Shown here piece after piece: positions 36,161-45,537 of a DNA stretch of 64,000 nt; within the stretch, counting starts at the first letter, position 1, and every line of letters begins with the position of its first letter. Source of the DNA: Streptomyces sp. WMMC500 (GTDB lineage: Bacteria; Actinomycetota; Actinomycetes; Streptomycetales; Streptomycetaceae); contig NZ_CP114905.1 of NCBI RefSeq assembly GCF_027497195.1, positions 558,001-622,000 of the forward strand, written 5' to 3'. The translations under genes were made by a program, and so were the position numbers. The notes beneath the pieces were generated by a model that ran no database searches, was not told where the DNA came from, and saw nothing but the letters and a program-made list of their open reading frames with translations.

Positions 36161-38599
36161 TCACCCGCCGTGTGCCCCGTCCGGCGCGGCGGTCCCCGCG
36201 CCCGGGTCCCGGTGCGGGTCGAACTCCGCGTGCAGCCGGCGGGTGTGGTCGACGTACCGCGGCGGGCCGGTCAGCGTCACCGCCGCGGTGAGCCGCGGCT
36301 CCGCGCTCGACGCCGACAGCCGCAGCTCCAGCGCGCCCGGCTCCACCACCCGGCGCCCGTCACGGCCGGTGAACGAGGCCACGTCGGCCGGCACGACCGC
36401 CCGCACCCGGCGCTCCTCCCCCGCGCGCAGCGCCACCCGGGTGTAGCCGACGAGGCGCTGCACCGGCTGCACGACGGAGGCCACGGGGTCGTGCAGATAG
36501 AGCTGCACGATCTCGGTGCCGTCCCGCTCGCCGGTGTTGCGCACCGTGAACGACATCCTGAACTCGCCGTCCGTGGCACACTCCCCCGTCTCCACGGCGA
36601 GGGCGGACCACGCGAACGTCGTGTACGCCAGCCCGTGGCCGAACGCGAACGCCGCGGTCGGGTCGACGTTGGACACCTCGGTGGCCTGGCCCAGCCGGGG
36701 CGCGAGGTACGTGCTCGGCTGCGCCCCCGGGCCTCGCGGCACGCTGACGGGCAGCCGGCCCGACGGGTTCGTGCGCCCGGCGAGCACGCCGGCCACCGCC
36801 GTCGTGCCCTCCTCGCCCGGGAAGAACGACTGCACGATCGCCGCCGCTTCGGCCACCGCCCGCCCCAGCGCGTACGGCCGTCCGGCCAGCAGCACGGGCA
36901 CCACCGGCGTCCCGCTGTCCAGCAGGGCGTCGAGCAGTTCCTGCTGCACGCCCGGCAGCGCCACGGACTCCGCGTCGCAGCCCTCGCCGCTGGTGCCGCG
37001 GCCGAAGAGCCCGGCCCGGTCGCCGAGCGCCGCGATCACGACGTCGGCCTCGCGCGCGGTCCGTACGGCCTCGGCGATGCCGTCCGTCTCCGGTCCTTCG
37101 ACGGTGCAGCCGGCGGCGACGGTGACGGTGGCGCCGGGGAACTCCCGCCGCAGCGCCTCGTGGAGCGTGGGCAGCCCGATCCCCACCGGGGTCCCGGCGT
37201 GCTTGACGCCGACGTGGACGGGGAACGAGTAGCAGCCGAGCACGGCGTGCGGATCCTCGGCGTTGGGGCCGACGAGGGCGATCCGGCGCGGCCGGTGCAG
37301 CGGCAGCGTGCCGTCGTTGGCGAGCAGCACCACGGCCTGCTCGGCGACCTCGCGGGCCAGCTCCCGGTTGGCGGCGGAGTCCAGGTCGACGGTGCCGCGC
37401 ACCGCGTCCGGGTCCGCCGCGGCCCCGCCGGCGGAGGCCAGCGACTCCGGCACCGGTGACCAGCCGGCATCCAGCAGCCCGAGCCGCACCTTCTGCGTCA
37501 GCACCCGGGCGAGCGCGCGGTCGACCAGGCTCTCGTCGACCCGCCCGTCGTCGATCGCCGCGAGCAGCGGCGGCCCGAAGGTCTTGACGGTCGGCAGCTC
37601 CACGTCCACCCCGGCGGCCAGCGCGGCGCCGGCGGCGCCGGCCCAGTCGCCGGCCACGCCGTGCAGCGTGCGCAGGAAGGAGATGCCGAAGTAGTCGGCC
37701 ACGACGGTGCCGTCGAAGCCCCAGGTGTCCCGCAGCAGCCCGGTCAGCAGGTGTGCGTCGGCCGCCGCGGGCACGCCGTCGGTGTCGGTGTACGAGCTCA
37801 TCACCGACCCCGCGCCGCTCTCCCGCAGTGCCATCTCGAACGGCGGGAGCAGCACGTCCGCGCGCTCGCGCTCGCCCGCGGCGACCGGCGCGAGGTTGCG
37901 CCCGCCGCGCGAGGCGGAGTAGCCGACGAAGTGCTTGAGCGTGGCGATGACGCCGGCGGACTGCAGGCCCTGGATGTACGCGGTGGCGACGGTGCCGACG
38001 AGGTAGGGATCCTCGCCGATGGTCTCCTCCACCCGGCCCCAGCGCAGGTCGCGTACGACGTCCAGCACCGGCGCGAGCCCCTGGTGCACGCCCACGGCGC
38101 GCATGTCCCGTCCGATGGCCGCGGCCATCCGCCGCACCAGCGCCGGGTCGAACGTCGCGCCCCAGGACAGCGGCACGGGGTACGCGGTCGCGCCCCAGGT
38201 CGCGAAGCCGGCCAGGCACTCCTCGTGGGCCAGGGCCGGGATGCCGAAGCGGCCGGCGGACACGACCCGGGCCTGGGTGCGCATCAGGGACAGCGCGCCG
38301 ACCGCTGGGTCGACGGGCGCGGTGCCGAAGGGCCGGGTCAACTGCCCGAGGCCGGCCGGGAGCAGGGCGCCGAGGTCGGGGGGTTCCTCCATCTCGTGCT
38401 GGTACGGGGCCACTTCGCCGCCCTCCGCGGAGGCGCCGACCCAGACCCCGAAGAGCTGGGCGACTTTCTCCTCGACGGTCATGGCGGCGATCAGCGCCGT
38501 GACGCGGGTGCCGATGTCGTGTGCGGGGTCGTTCCACACGGGGGTGGCCGTGTCCGGGGAATCTGCCCGGGGCGTCTCAACTGCCACGTTCGCGGTCAC
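36161..38599 (-). CDS. bxlA: GH3 beta-xylosidase / beta-glucosidase
   Basis: This 812-residue cytoplasmic GH3 enzyme has no signal peptide. The N-terminal barrel has LKHFVGYSASRGGRN near 221-235 and the nucleophile Asp302 in GTVVADYFGIS. The second domain carries the acid/base region (GDRAGLFGRGTSGEGCDAESVALPG), and a C-terminal fibronectin III-like domain follows (about 660-790). It cleaves short beta-xylosides or glucosides after import. The GTG start overlaps the stop of the permease gene by four bases (GTGA). The order binding protein-permease-permease-GH3 with a divergent LacI gene equals bxlEFGA, so xylobiose is the likely substrate; cellobiose-type sugars cannot be excluded. Confidence 0.82.
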   Translation of the reverse strand: MTANVAVETPRADSPDTATPVWNDPAHDIGTRVTALIAAMTVEEKVAQLFGVWVGASAEGGEVAPYQHEMEEPPDLGALLPAGLGQLTRPFGTAPVDPAVGALSLMRTQARVVSAGRFGIPALAHEECLAGFATWGATAYPVPLSWGATFDPALVRRMAAAIGRDMRAVGVHQGLAPVLDVVRDLRWGRVEETIGEDPYLVGTVATAYIQGLQSAGVIATLKHFVGYSASRGGRNLAPVAAGERERADVLLPPFEMALRESGAGSVMSSYTDTDGVPAAADAHLLTGLLRDTWGFDGTVVADYFGISFLRTLHGVAGDWAGAAGAALAAGVDVELPTVKTFGPPLLAAIDDGRVDESLVDRALARVLTQKVRLGLLDAGWSPVPESLASAGGAAADPDAVRGTVDLDSAANRELAREVAEQAVVLLANDGTLPLHRPRRIALVGPNAEDPHAVLGCYSFPVHVGVKHAGTPVGIGLPTLHEALRREFPGATVTVAAGCTVEGPETDGIAEAVRTAREADVVIAALGDRAGLFGRGTSGEGCDAESVALPGVQQELLDALLDSGTPVVPVLLAGRPYALGRAVAEAAAIVQSFFPGEEGTTAVAGVLAGRTNPSGRLPVSVPRGPGAQPSTYLAPRLGQATEVSNVDPTAAFAFGHGLAYTTFAWSALAVETGECATDGEFRMSFTVRNTGERDGTEIVQLYLHDPVASVVQPVQRLVGYTRVALRAGEERRVRAVVPADVASFTGRDGRRVVEPGALELRLSASSAEPRLTAAVTLTGPPRYVDHTRRLHAEFDPHRDPGAGTAAPDGAHGG

Positions 38600-39417
38600 T
38601 TTCCTCCGACGCCCATGAGGCCCTGGACCAGGGCACGCCGGGCGAACAGGTAGACGAGCAGGACGGGGATCATCGACAGGAGCACGGCGGCCAGCAGCCC
38701 GGGCGCGTCGATCCCGCGCTCGGTCTGGAAGTTGAAGAGGCCGAGCGTGATCACCTTGGATTCTTCGGACTGGGTCAGGACGAGCGGGAACAGGAAGCCG
38801 TTCCACGCCTGGAGGGCGGAGAAGACCACGATGGTGGCGAGCCCGCCGCGGGAGAGCGGGAGCACCAGTTGGAAGAACATCCGCCGGGGGGTGGCGCCGT
38901 CCATGGCCATGGCTTCGAACAGCTCCCGGGAGATGTCCCGCATGGTCCCGCTCAGGATGAGCGTGGAGACGGGAAGGGCGAAGGCGGCCGTGGGCAGGAT
39001 GACGCCGATGAGGTTGTCGTAGAGCCCCGCCTCGCTGATGAGGTAGAACATCGGGATGATCACGGCCTGCAGCGGGATGGCGAGGCCGAGCAGGAAGAGC
39101 CGGAAGACGCCGGTGGTGACGCGGCCACGGCTGCGCACGATGGAGTACGACAGCGGCGGCACCAGCAGCAGCACGATGCCGACGACGCAGACGGTGACGA
39201 GCAGGGTGTTGAGGAAGTACCGGCCGAAGCCGGTGTCGAAGGCGCCGGTGAAGTTGTCGAAGGTGACGTCGGTCGGCAGGCCGAGCGGACCGCCCTGGAC
39301 GAAGTCCGACTGGGTCTTCAGCGTCGCCGTGACCATCACGTACAGCGGCAGGCCGATGAGGAAGAGCCAGATCAGCGAGCCCGCGCCGGCGAGGTAGTGG
39401 GGACGTCGCCTCATCAC
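38596..39417 (-). CDS. bxlG: Carbohydrate ABC transporter permease, MalG type
   Basis: This 273-residue inner membrane protein has six predicted helices. The EAA loop is FEAMAMDGATPRRMFFQLVLPLSRGGL near 168-195, which contacts the ATPase. It is the second permease of the sugar importer. A GTG at 39417 overlaps the preceding stop, and ATG 39414 is adjacent; either could start translation. No ATP-binding subunit is encoded in the cluster, as usual in streptomycetes where MsiK serves several sugar importers. Confidence 0.85.
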   Translation of the reverse strand: MMRRRPHYLAGAGSLIWLFLIGLPLYVMVTATLKTQSDFVQGGPLGLPTDVTFDNFTGAFDTGFGRYFLNTLLVTVCVVGIVLLLVPPLSYSIVRSRGRVTTGVFRLFLLGLAIPLQAVIIPMFYLISEAGLYDNLIGVILPTAAFALPVSTLILSGTMRDISRELFEAMAMDGATPRRMFFQLVLPLSRGGLATIVVFSALQAWNGFLFPLVLTQSEESKVITLGLFNFQTERGIDAPGLLAAVLLSMIPVLLVYLFARRALVQGLMGVGGK

Positions 39418-40361
39418 AGGCCCTCCGTCGTGCTGCGCATCTTGTCGTAGCCGGACAGCCGCACCATGATCAGGGAGATGGCCGTCGCCGCCAGGACCAG
39501 GACGAGCGCGACGGTCGCGCCGGCGCCGTAGTCGAAGCTCTTGAACGCCTCTTCGTACATGTAGTAAGCGCTGATGGTGGTGTCGGTGCCCGGGCCGCCC
39601 TGGGTGAGGATCAGGACGGTCTCGAAGGTGGTGAGCCCGCCGACGACCATGAGGATCATCGACGTCATGATCGCGTTGCGCAACTGCGGGAGCGTGACGT
39701 GGAAGAACTGCCGGTAGCGCCCGGCCCCGTCGATCTCCGCCGCCTGGTAGAGCACCGGCGGGATGGCCCGCGCGGCACCCTGGTAGATCAGGGTGTGGAA
39801 CGGGGTGAACTGCCAGGTGCTGACGAAGGCCAGGACGCCGATCGCGGATGCCTGCTCGCCGAAGAGGTTGCCGTCCCCGAAGAGCCAGGTGGCCTCGGCG
39901 GGCACGCCGAAGTTCGGGTCGAGCAGGGCGCGCCAGACGACGGACACGGCGGTGGCGGACAGCAGCAGCGGGACGAAGTAGACGGCCGAGAGCACCGCGC
40001 GGTTCTTCTGGGTGCCCGCAGCCCAGACGCCGAGCATGATGCTCAGCGGCGTCTGGAGCACCACGCCGAGCGCGGTGAGCAGCAGGCTCAGCCAGATGCT
40101 CTTGATCATCACGGGGTCGTCGAAGACCCGCCGCCAGTTGTCGAACCCGGTGAACTCCGGGTCGCCGATGCCGTCCCAGGACATGAAGGACAGCACCGCG
40201 ACCATGAGCAGCGGCACGACGGCGAAGGCGGCGAAGAACAGCGTGGCGGGGGCCGCCCAGAGGAATCCCGGGCGACCCACGTCGGCCACGTTCGTGGTCG
40301 GCGTCCGCCGCCGCTTCACGGGCGGAGCGGCGGGGCGGACGCGCGTTTTCTGTATGGTCAT
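39414..40361 (-). CDS. bxlF: Carbohydrate ABC transporter permease, MalF type
   Basis: The product is 315 residues. A charged N-terminus (KRRRTP) precedes six membrane helices from about residue 30. The EAA loop is YQAAEIDGAGRYRQFFHVTLPQLRNAI near 205-232. It pairs with the MalG-type permease whose start overlaps this stop codon. The gene follows the binding protein by only 7 bp, so the two are co-transcribed. Confidence 0.86.
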   Translation of the reverse strand: MTIQKTRVRPAAPPVKRRRTPTTNVADVGRPGFLWAAPATLFFAAFAVVPLLMVAVLSFMSWDGIGDPEFTGFDNWRRVFDDPVMIKSIWLSLLLTALGVVLQTPLSIMLGVWAAGTQKNRAVLSAVYFVPLLLSATAVSVVWRALLDPNFGVPAEATWLFGDGNLFGEQASAIGVLAFVSTWQFTPFHTLIYQGAARAIPPVLYQAAEIDGAGRYRQFFHVTLPQLRNAIMTSMILMVVGGLTTFETVLILTQGGPGTDTTISAYYMYEEAFKSFDYGAGATVALVLVLAATAISLIMVRLSGYDKMRSTTEGL

Positions 40362-40368
40362 GGAGTCG

Positions 40369-41670
40369 TCAGGAGGTCGGCAGGGCCTGCATGGCCGAGA
40401 TGAAGCCGTCCTCGTCGAGCTGTCCGTTGAAGAACTGCTGAACGGCCTTGTGCATGTCGGTGGCGGCGGACTGCGGGTACGCCTGGTCCCAGGAGAGCTG
40501 GAAGTGCGGCGCCTTCTCGACCAGGTCGTACTGGAACGTCGAGTACTCGGGGCTGGCCGCCTGGTCGAGGAAGTCGGGCGTGTTGGTCGTGGTGGGCAGG
40601 TTGCCGATGGACAACTGGTCCTTCACGAACGTGTCGGAGTACATGAGCCCCAGGAACTCCGCGATGGCCTCGGGGTGCTCGGCCTTCTTCATCACCGAGT
40701 AGTAGTTGTTGGTGTTGCCCGCGAGGTTCTCCGGGTCGCCCTTGCCGCCGTCGACCGTCGGGAAGGCGCTGTAGCCGAGGTCCTCGGCGGCGAACTTCTC
40801 ATCCAGGCTCTGCTGGGTGGAGTAGTACCAGGAGCCCATGAGCTCGAAGCCCGCCTTGCCGGACGCGACGAGCTGCGGAGAGCCGTTGTTGGTGAACTTC
40901 ACCGAGTCGTACGTCTCGCCGAAGGCGCCGGTCTCGACGAGTTCGCGGATCATGCCGAGCGCCTTCCGGCTGTCCTCGCTCTCCCAGGCCTCATTGTCGC
41001 CGTCCAGCGCCTTCTGGAACAGCTCGGGGCCGGCGATGCGGTCGTAGAGGTACTGGAACCACATCTGCGTGGGCCACTGGTCGCCGCCGCCGAGCGCGAT
41101 CGGGGTGACGCCGGAGTCCTTGAGCTTCTCCACCGCGTCGAGCAGGTCGTCCCAGGTCTCGGGCGGCTGCACCCCTGCCTCGTCGAGCACCTTCTTGTTG
41201 TGGAAGAGCATCACGGGCTGGGTGCCGCGCATAGGGATGCCGTACGCCTTGCCGTCCACGACCGAGGCGTCGAAGACCGAGGGGAGGAAGTTGTCCTTCA
41301 GGCCGGGGTCCTTCTTGATGAAGTCGTCCAGCGGGAGCAGCAGGTCCGCGTCGACGAACGGCTTGATGCTGCCGCCGCCCCAGTGGAAGAAGACATCGGG
41401 GGCCTGCGGGGTGCTGATGATCGTCTGCAGTTTCTGCTGGTACTCGGCGCCCGGGATGGTGTCCAGACGGGCCTTGACCTTGGACGTCTTGTTGAACTCG
41501 GCGACGAGCTTCTCCTCCACCTTGTTGGTGGCGTCGCCGTAGACGAGGACGGTGAACTCGTTCTCGCCGGAGCCCGACCCGCCGTCGTCGCCGCACGCCG
41601 CCAGGGTCAGCGCGAGCCCCAGCGCACAGCCGCCGGCGAGTATGCGGGGCATCCGCCTTCGAGTCTTCAT
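40369..41670 (-). CDS. bxlE: Sugar-binding lipoprotein of an ABC importer
   Basis: The product is 433 residues. Signal peptide MKTRRRMPRILAGGCALGLA ends in lipobox LAAC near residue 26, then a Gly/Ser linker and an extracellular solute-binding domain of family 1 (ENEFTVLVYGDATNKVEEKLVAEFNK onward). It captures the oligosaccharide, probably xylobiose by synteny, and delivers it to the two permeases. GAGAGG lies seven bases before the ATG. The gene is first in the operon, behind a good promoter and a palindromic operator. Confidence 0.86.
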   Translation of the reverse strand: MKTRRRMPRILAGGCALGLALTLAACGDDGGSGSGENEFTVLVYGDATNKVEEKLVAEFNKTSKVKARLDTIPGAEYQQKLQTIISTPQAPDVFFHWGGGSIKPFVDADLLLPLDDFIKKDPGLKDNFLPSVFDASVVDGKAYGIPMRGTQPVMLFHNKKVLDEAGVQPPETWDDLLDAVEKLKDSGVTPIALGGGDQWPTQMWFQYLYDRIAGPELFQKALDGDNEAWESEDSRKALGMIRELVETGAFGETYDSVKFTNNGSPQLVASGKAGFELMGSWYYSTQQSLDEKFAAEDLGYSAFPTVDGGKGDPENLAGNTNNYYSVMKKAEHPEAIAEFLGLMYSDTFVKDQLSIGNLPTTTNTPDFLDQAASPEYSTFQYDLVEKAPHFQLSWDQAYPQSAATDMHKAVQQFFNGQLDEDGFISAMQALPTS

Positions 41671-41682
41671 ACGTATGCCTCT

Positions 41683-41693
41683 CGAAAATTTCG
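41683..41693. promoter_or_regulatory. Palindromic operator in the binding-protein gene leader
   Basis: CGAAAATTTCG is a perfect dyad around a central base, lying about 25 bases after the predicted transcription start and just before the ribosome binding site. A related CGAAAGTCG half-dyad is at 41704-41712. These are likely binding sites of the divergent LacI-type repressor. Confidence 0.5.
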
Positions 41694-41724
41694 TCCAGAT
41701 CACCGAAAGTCGATGTAGGGCTGG

Positions 41725-41753
41725 ACAGTAGGCGAGCCGCCGCAGACGGTCAA
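41725..41753 (-). promoter_or_regulatory. Promoter of the sugar importer / GH3 operon
   Basis: On the reverse strand: -35 TTGACC (41753-41748), exactly 17-base spacer, -10 TACTGT (41730-41725). Five of six -35 bases and the TAnnnT pattern match the vegetative sigma consensus. Transcription would start near 41718, about 48 bases before the ATG. Confidence 0.65.
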
Positions 41754-41811
41754 CGGGCCTGCGGCCGCGCGACCAAACCGTTACCGCTGACCGTGCCTTA
41801 TCCTTCGAACC

Positions 41812-42846
41812 ATGCGTGAAGACGACGACGTGGACGGCCGTGTGACCCTGGCCGAGGTAGCGACTCAGGCCGGGGTGTCTCTCTCGACGGTTTCGAAAGT
41901 TCTCAACGGCCGATCCGATGTCTCCCGGCCCACGCGCACGAAAGTCGAGCAACTGCTGGAGACGCACGGGTACCGCCGCCGGGCCCAGGCCGCCCCGCAG
42001 GCGCCGCTCATCGAGCTGGTCTTCCACGAGCTGGAGAGCGTCTGGGCGATGGAGCTGATCCGCGGCGTGGAGAACGTCGCCAAGCAGAACCACGCGAGCG
42101 TCGTGCTCACCGAGAGCGGGACGCGGCACGCGCCGGACCCCGACTGGATCGAGGGCGTCCTGCGGCGCCGCCCGCTGGGCGTGGTGCTGGTCTTCTCCAC
42201 CCTTCCCGACCGGGTGAAGAGGCAACTGCGCTCGCGCGCGATCCCGTTCGTCATCGTCGACCCTGCGGGCGACCCGGAGCCCGACGTGCCGTCCGTCGGC
42301 TCCGCCAACTGGTCCGGCGGCATGGCCGCCACCCGCCACCTCGTCGAGCAGGGCCACCGGCGGATCGCCATCATCACCGGGCCCGAGGACATGATGTGCT
42401 CACTCGCGCGACTCGACGGCTACCGTTCGGCGATGGCCATGGCCGGCCTCGACGTCGACCCGGCCCACGTACGCTACGGCGACTTCCACGTCCAGGGCGG
42501 CTTCGACCACGCCATGGAGCTGCTCGACGGGCCCGGCCGGCCCACCGCCGTGTTCGCCGGCAGCGACCTGCAGGCCCTCGGGGTGCTGGAGGCGGCCCGG
42601 CTGAAGGGGCTGAGCGTGCCGGACGAGCTGTCGGTCGTCGGCTACGACGACGTGCCCCTGGCCCAGTGGTCGAGCCCCGCCCTCACCACCGTCCACCAGC
42701 CGCTGCGGCAGATGGCGGAGGAGGCGGCGCAGATGCTGCTGCGCCCGCGCGAGCCGGGCAAGGGGGCGCTGCGCATGGAGCTGGCCACCCGGCTGGTGGT
42801 GCGGCAGAGCACGGCGGCGCCCCCGGCACCGGCGGCCCACCCGTAG
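41812..42846 (+). CDS. bxlR: LacI-family repressor of the sugar cluster
   Basis: This 344-residue regulator has HTH VTLAEVATQAGVSLSTVSKVLNGRSDVSRPTRTKV at about 10-45 and hinge region to about 60. The periplasmic-binding-protein-like effector domain includes GSANWSGGMAATRHLVEQGHRRIAIITGP and LSVVGYDDVPLAQWSSPALTTVHQP. It is divergent from the importer operon, matching BxlR of streptomycetes. TATCCT ends seven bases before the ATG with no clear ribosome binding site, so its mRNA may be leaderless. A TTTCGAAA palindrome inside its HTH codons (41891-41898) could add autoregulation. Confidence 0.84.
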   Translation: MREDDDVDGRVTLAEVATQAGVSLSTVSKVLNGRSDVSRPTRTKVEQLLETHGYRRRAQAAPQAPLIELVFHELESVWAMELIRGVENVAKQNHASVVLTESGTRHAPDPDWIEGVLRRRPLGVVLVFSTLPDRVKRQLRSRAIPFVIVDPAGDPEPDVPSVGSANWSGGMAATRHLVEQGHRRIAIITGPEDMMCSLARLDGYRSAMAMAGLDVDPAHVRYGDFHVQGGFDHAMELLDGPGRPTAVFAGSDLQALGVLEAARLKGLSVPDELSVVGYDDVPLAQWSSPALTTVHQPLRQMAEEAAQMLLRPREPGKGALRMELATRLVVRQSTAAPPAPAAHP

Positions 42847-43028
42847 CCGCCGCCCTTCCCTCTCCCCCGGCCAGGCCGAAGTCCCGTACGCCGCCCGGGG
42901 TTTCGTACCCGTTCCCCGGGTTGCCCGGCAACCTCGCGCCGTCCGGTGGCGACCCACGGCCGGAGCGTGCCGCCGCCAGGCGGGCGCGCATTCCCCCACC
43001 CGCATACGTACCGGACGGAGAGCAGCTC
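42847..43028. other. Gap between the LacI and pectate lyase genes
   Basis: Two GC-rich dyads occur: CCCGGGG (42894-42900) with CCCCGGG (42914-42920), and the hairpin GGTTGC-CCG-GCAACC (42919-42933). They may terminate the regulator transcript. No gene is seen. The pectate lyase promoter must lie in the remaining 95 bases, but no clear hexamers stand out. Confidence 0.4.
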
Positions 43029-43997
43029 ATGCGCACGCACAGGAGGAAGCCCCGCACCACGTTGATGGTCGCCGCCGCGACGGCCACCGCCGCCGCCACC
43101 GCCGCCCTGCTGGTCCCGGGCGCGATGGCCGACGAGCCCGCCCCGGCCGCCGCGGCCTCGCCCCTCGGCTTCGGCGCCGGCACCACCGGCGGGGCCGGCG
43201 GCCCCACCGTCAGGGTCTCGGACGCGGCCGCGTTCACCGCGGCGGTGCAGAGCGACGGCCCGCGGATCGTCGAGGTCAACGGCACCATCCAGCTCGGCGA
43301 CATGACCAAGGTCGCCTCCGACAAGACCATCGTCGGCGTGGGCACGAACGGCCGTATCAGCGGCGGCGGCGGGCTGAACATCAGCGAGGTCAGCAACGTC
43401 ATCGTGCAGAACATGACCATCTCCGGCAGCGACGACGACAACGTCAACGTCCAGTACGCCACCGACGTCTGGCTGGACCACAACACGCTCACGGACGCGA
43501 GCGACGGCAACCTGGACATCAAGCGCGCGTCGGACGCCATCACGGTCTCCTGGAACCACTTCCACGGCCAGGACAAGAACGCGCTGCTCGGCCACAGCGA
43601 CGACAACGCGGGCGAGGACGCCGACGCCCTGCACGTCACGTACGCCTTCAACTGGTTCGACGGCACCAACCAGCGCAACCCGCGGGTCCGCTTCGGCAAC
43701 CCGGTGCACGTGCTCAACAACTACTACGACGACATCGGCTCCTACGGCGTCGCCTCCACCGAGGACGCCGGCGTGCTGATCGAGGGCAACTACTTCGAGA
43801 ACACCGAGGACCCCTTCCACCTCGGCGAGGCCAGCTCCGGCCCCGGCACGATCGAGGCCCGCGACAACCACTTCGTCAGCTCCGGCACGGGCGAGGCCGG
43901 CGGCTCCGTCGCGGACATCCCGTACGACTACGACGTGCAGCCGGCCGCCGGCGTCAAGGGCACCGTGACCGGCGGCGCCGGCGTCGGCAACCTCTGA
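43029..43997 (+). CDS. Secreted pectate lyase, polysaccharide lyase family 1
   Basis: The product is 322 residues. Signal peptide MRTHRRKPRTTLMVAAATAT onward ends at ALLVPGAMADEP. The parallel beta-helix lyase body has the PL1 landmarks DVWLDHNTLTDASDGNLDIKRASDAITVSWNHFHGQDKNALLGHSDD (Ca-binding Asp residues) and NQRNPRVRFGNPVHVLNNYY with the catalytic-type Arg in RNPRVRFG. It cleaves polygalacturonate by beta-elimination outside the cell. GGAGAGC lies upstream of the ATG. This supports a plant-biomass-degrading lifestyle. Confidence 0.88.
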   Translation: MRTHRRKPRTTLMVAAATATAAATAALLVPGAMADEPAPAAAASPLGFGAGTTGGAGGPTVRVSDAAAFTAAVQSDGPRIVEVNGTIQLGDMTKVASDKTIVGVGTNGRISGGGGLNISEVSNVIVQNMTISGSDDDNVNVQYATDVWLDHNTLTDASDGNLDIKRASDAITVSWNHFHGQDKNALLGHSDDNAGEDADALHVTYAFNWFDGTNQRNPRVRFGNPVHVLNNYYDDIGSYGVASTEDAGVLIEGNYFENTEDPFHLGEASSGPGTIEARDNHFVSSGTGEAGGSVADIPYDYDVQPAAGVKGTVTGGAGVGNL

Positions 43998-44306
43998 GAG
44001 CGGCGCCGCGTGCCGCGGCCGGGCCGCGGGACACGTCCTGCCCCTCCCGCGGCGCGGAGTCCCCCGCGGCGCGCGGCGCTTCCCGGGTGCACGGCACCCG
44101 GCACCGTCCGACTCCCCGGCACACAGCCGGCATTGCGGACAGCACCAGGACAACCGGACAAGGGGCCCCCGGCGGGCCGAGGTTGCGGTATTCATCGGGA
44201 ACGGCGCGCGGGATATCCTCCTGCGCACCAGGGGCATCCCCCGACCAGTGCGAGCGCACGCACCGTTCCCCCACGACGCCCTCAACCCCACCCCAGGAGG
44301 GTCACC
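43998..44306. other. Intergenic region after the pectate lyase gene
   Basis: It begins with a terminator hairpin CCGCGGC-CGG-GCCGCGG (44013-44029). The remainder is open in one frame but lacks a ribosome binding site and a recognisable product. A TATCCT box at about 44214-44219 with TTCATC 17 bases upstream may be the promoter of the sugar dehydrogenase gene. Confidence 0.4.
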
Positions 44307-45440
44307 ATGAGAGTGCGCACCATCTCGGCGATCGCCGCCGGGTTCTGCCTCGCCGTCTCCGGCATCGCGCTGTCCGCGGCCAGCGCGGATCCGCCCGCCG
44401 ACACCGCCCAGGCGTCGGTCGAGCTGACGACCGTGGCCGAGGCCCGGAACCCGAGCGCGGGCGCCGCGGGTCCCGGCGACACCGTCTGGATCGCCGAACG
44501 CGCCGGCACGGTCCGGGTCCTGGACGACTCCGGCCTCGGCGAGCCCGTGCTCGACATCTCGGACGAGACGACGACGGACGGCGAGCGCGGGCTCCTCGGC
44601 ATCGCCTTCGACCCCGGGTTCGAGCACTTCTACGTCTCCTTCACCGACCAGGAAGGCACCAGCACGATCGACGAGTTCGCGGTCGCCGACGGGGCTCTCG
44701 ACCCCGGATCGCGGCGTACCGTCCTCACCCAGGAGCAGCCGTACTCCAACCACAACGGCGGCCAGATCGCGTTCGGCCCCGACGGGATGCTCTACATCGG
44801 TCTCGGCGACGGCGGCGCGGGCGGCGACCCGCACGACTACGGCCAGAACCTCGGCACCCTGCTCGGCAAGCTGCTGCGGATCGACCCGGCGGGTGGCGAC
44901 CCGTACGCGATCCCCGAGGACAACCCCTTCGTCGACGACCCCCAGGCGCGCGGCGAGATCTGGGCGTACGGGCTGCGCAACCCCTGGCGGTTCTCCTTCG
45001 ACGCCGAGACCGGCGACCTGTGGACCGGCGACGTCGGGCAGAACCGCGTCGAGGAGATCGACTACGCCCCGGGCGACAGCCCCGGCGGCGAGAACTACGG
45101 CTGGGGCCGGATGGAGGGCTCCGAGGTCTTCGACGGCGAGGAGCCGGCCAACCACGTGCCGCCGGTGCACGAGTACGGCCGGGACGGGCTCGGGTGCTCG
45201 GTCACCGGCGGGTTCGTCTACCGCGGCGAGGCGATCCCGGACCTGGCCGGCCAGTATCTGTTCAGCGACTACTGCGACGGCACCGTCCGCGCGCTGCAGG
45301 TCGAGAACGGCGAGGTCACCGGCGAGACCGACCTCGGCGTCAGCGGCGGCGAGGTGATCTCCTTCGTCCAGGGCGGCGACCGCGAGCTGTACGTGCTCGA
45401 CATCGGCGGCCCGATCCAGCGCCTGGACCCGGCCGGGTAA
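44307..45440 (+). CDS. Secreted PQQ-dependent sugar dehydrogenase-like protein
   Basis: The product is 377 residues. Signal peptide MRVRTISAIAAGFCLAVSGI ends near SAASADPP. The six-bladed propeller shows the soluble glucose/aldose dehydrogenase (GSDH) landmarks GERGLLGIAFDPGF, PYSNHNGGQIAFGPDGMLYIGLGDGG (catalytic-type His in NHNGG), YGLRNPWRFSFD and GENYGWGRMEG. It may oxidise sugars with PQQ, or be a related cofactor-independent propeller. GGAGGG precedes the ATG. A strong terminator follows. Confidence 0.82.
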   Translation: MRVRTISAIAAGFCLAVSGIALSAASADPPADTAQASVELTTVAEARNPSAGAAGPGDTVWIAERAGTVRVLDDSGLGEPVLDISDETTTDGERGLLGIAFDPGFEHFYVSFTDQEGTSTIDEFAVADGALDPGSRRTVLTQEQPYSNHNGGQIAFGPDGMLYIGLGDGGAGGDPHDYGQNLGTLLGKLLRIDPAGGDPYAIPEDNPFVDDPQARGEIWAYGLRNPWRFSFDAETGDLWTGDVGQNRVEEIDYAPGDSPGGENYGWGRMEGSEVFDGEEPANHVPPVHEYGRDGLGCSVTGGFVYRGEAIPDLAGQYLFSDYCDGTVRALQVENGEVTGETDLGVSGGEVISFVQGGDRELYVLDIGGPIQRLDPAG

Positions 45441-45450
45441 CACGCACGGC

Positions 45451-45480
45451 CCCGCGGGCCGCCGCAGCGCGGCCCGCGGG
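45451..45480. terminator. Hairpin terminator after the sugar dehydrogenase gene
   Basis: CCCGCGGGCCGC (45451-45462), six-base loop, GCGGCCCGCGGG (45469-45480): a perfect 12-bp stem 10 bases past the stop codon. Confidence 0.65.
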
Positions 45481-45537
45481 CACCGGTCGCCGCACGCCCC
45501 GTTCCGGTCGCGGGCGCGGCACGTTACCGTGCGGTAG

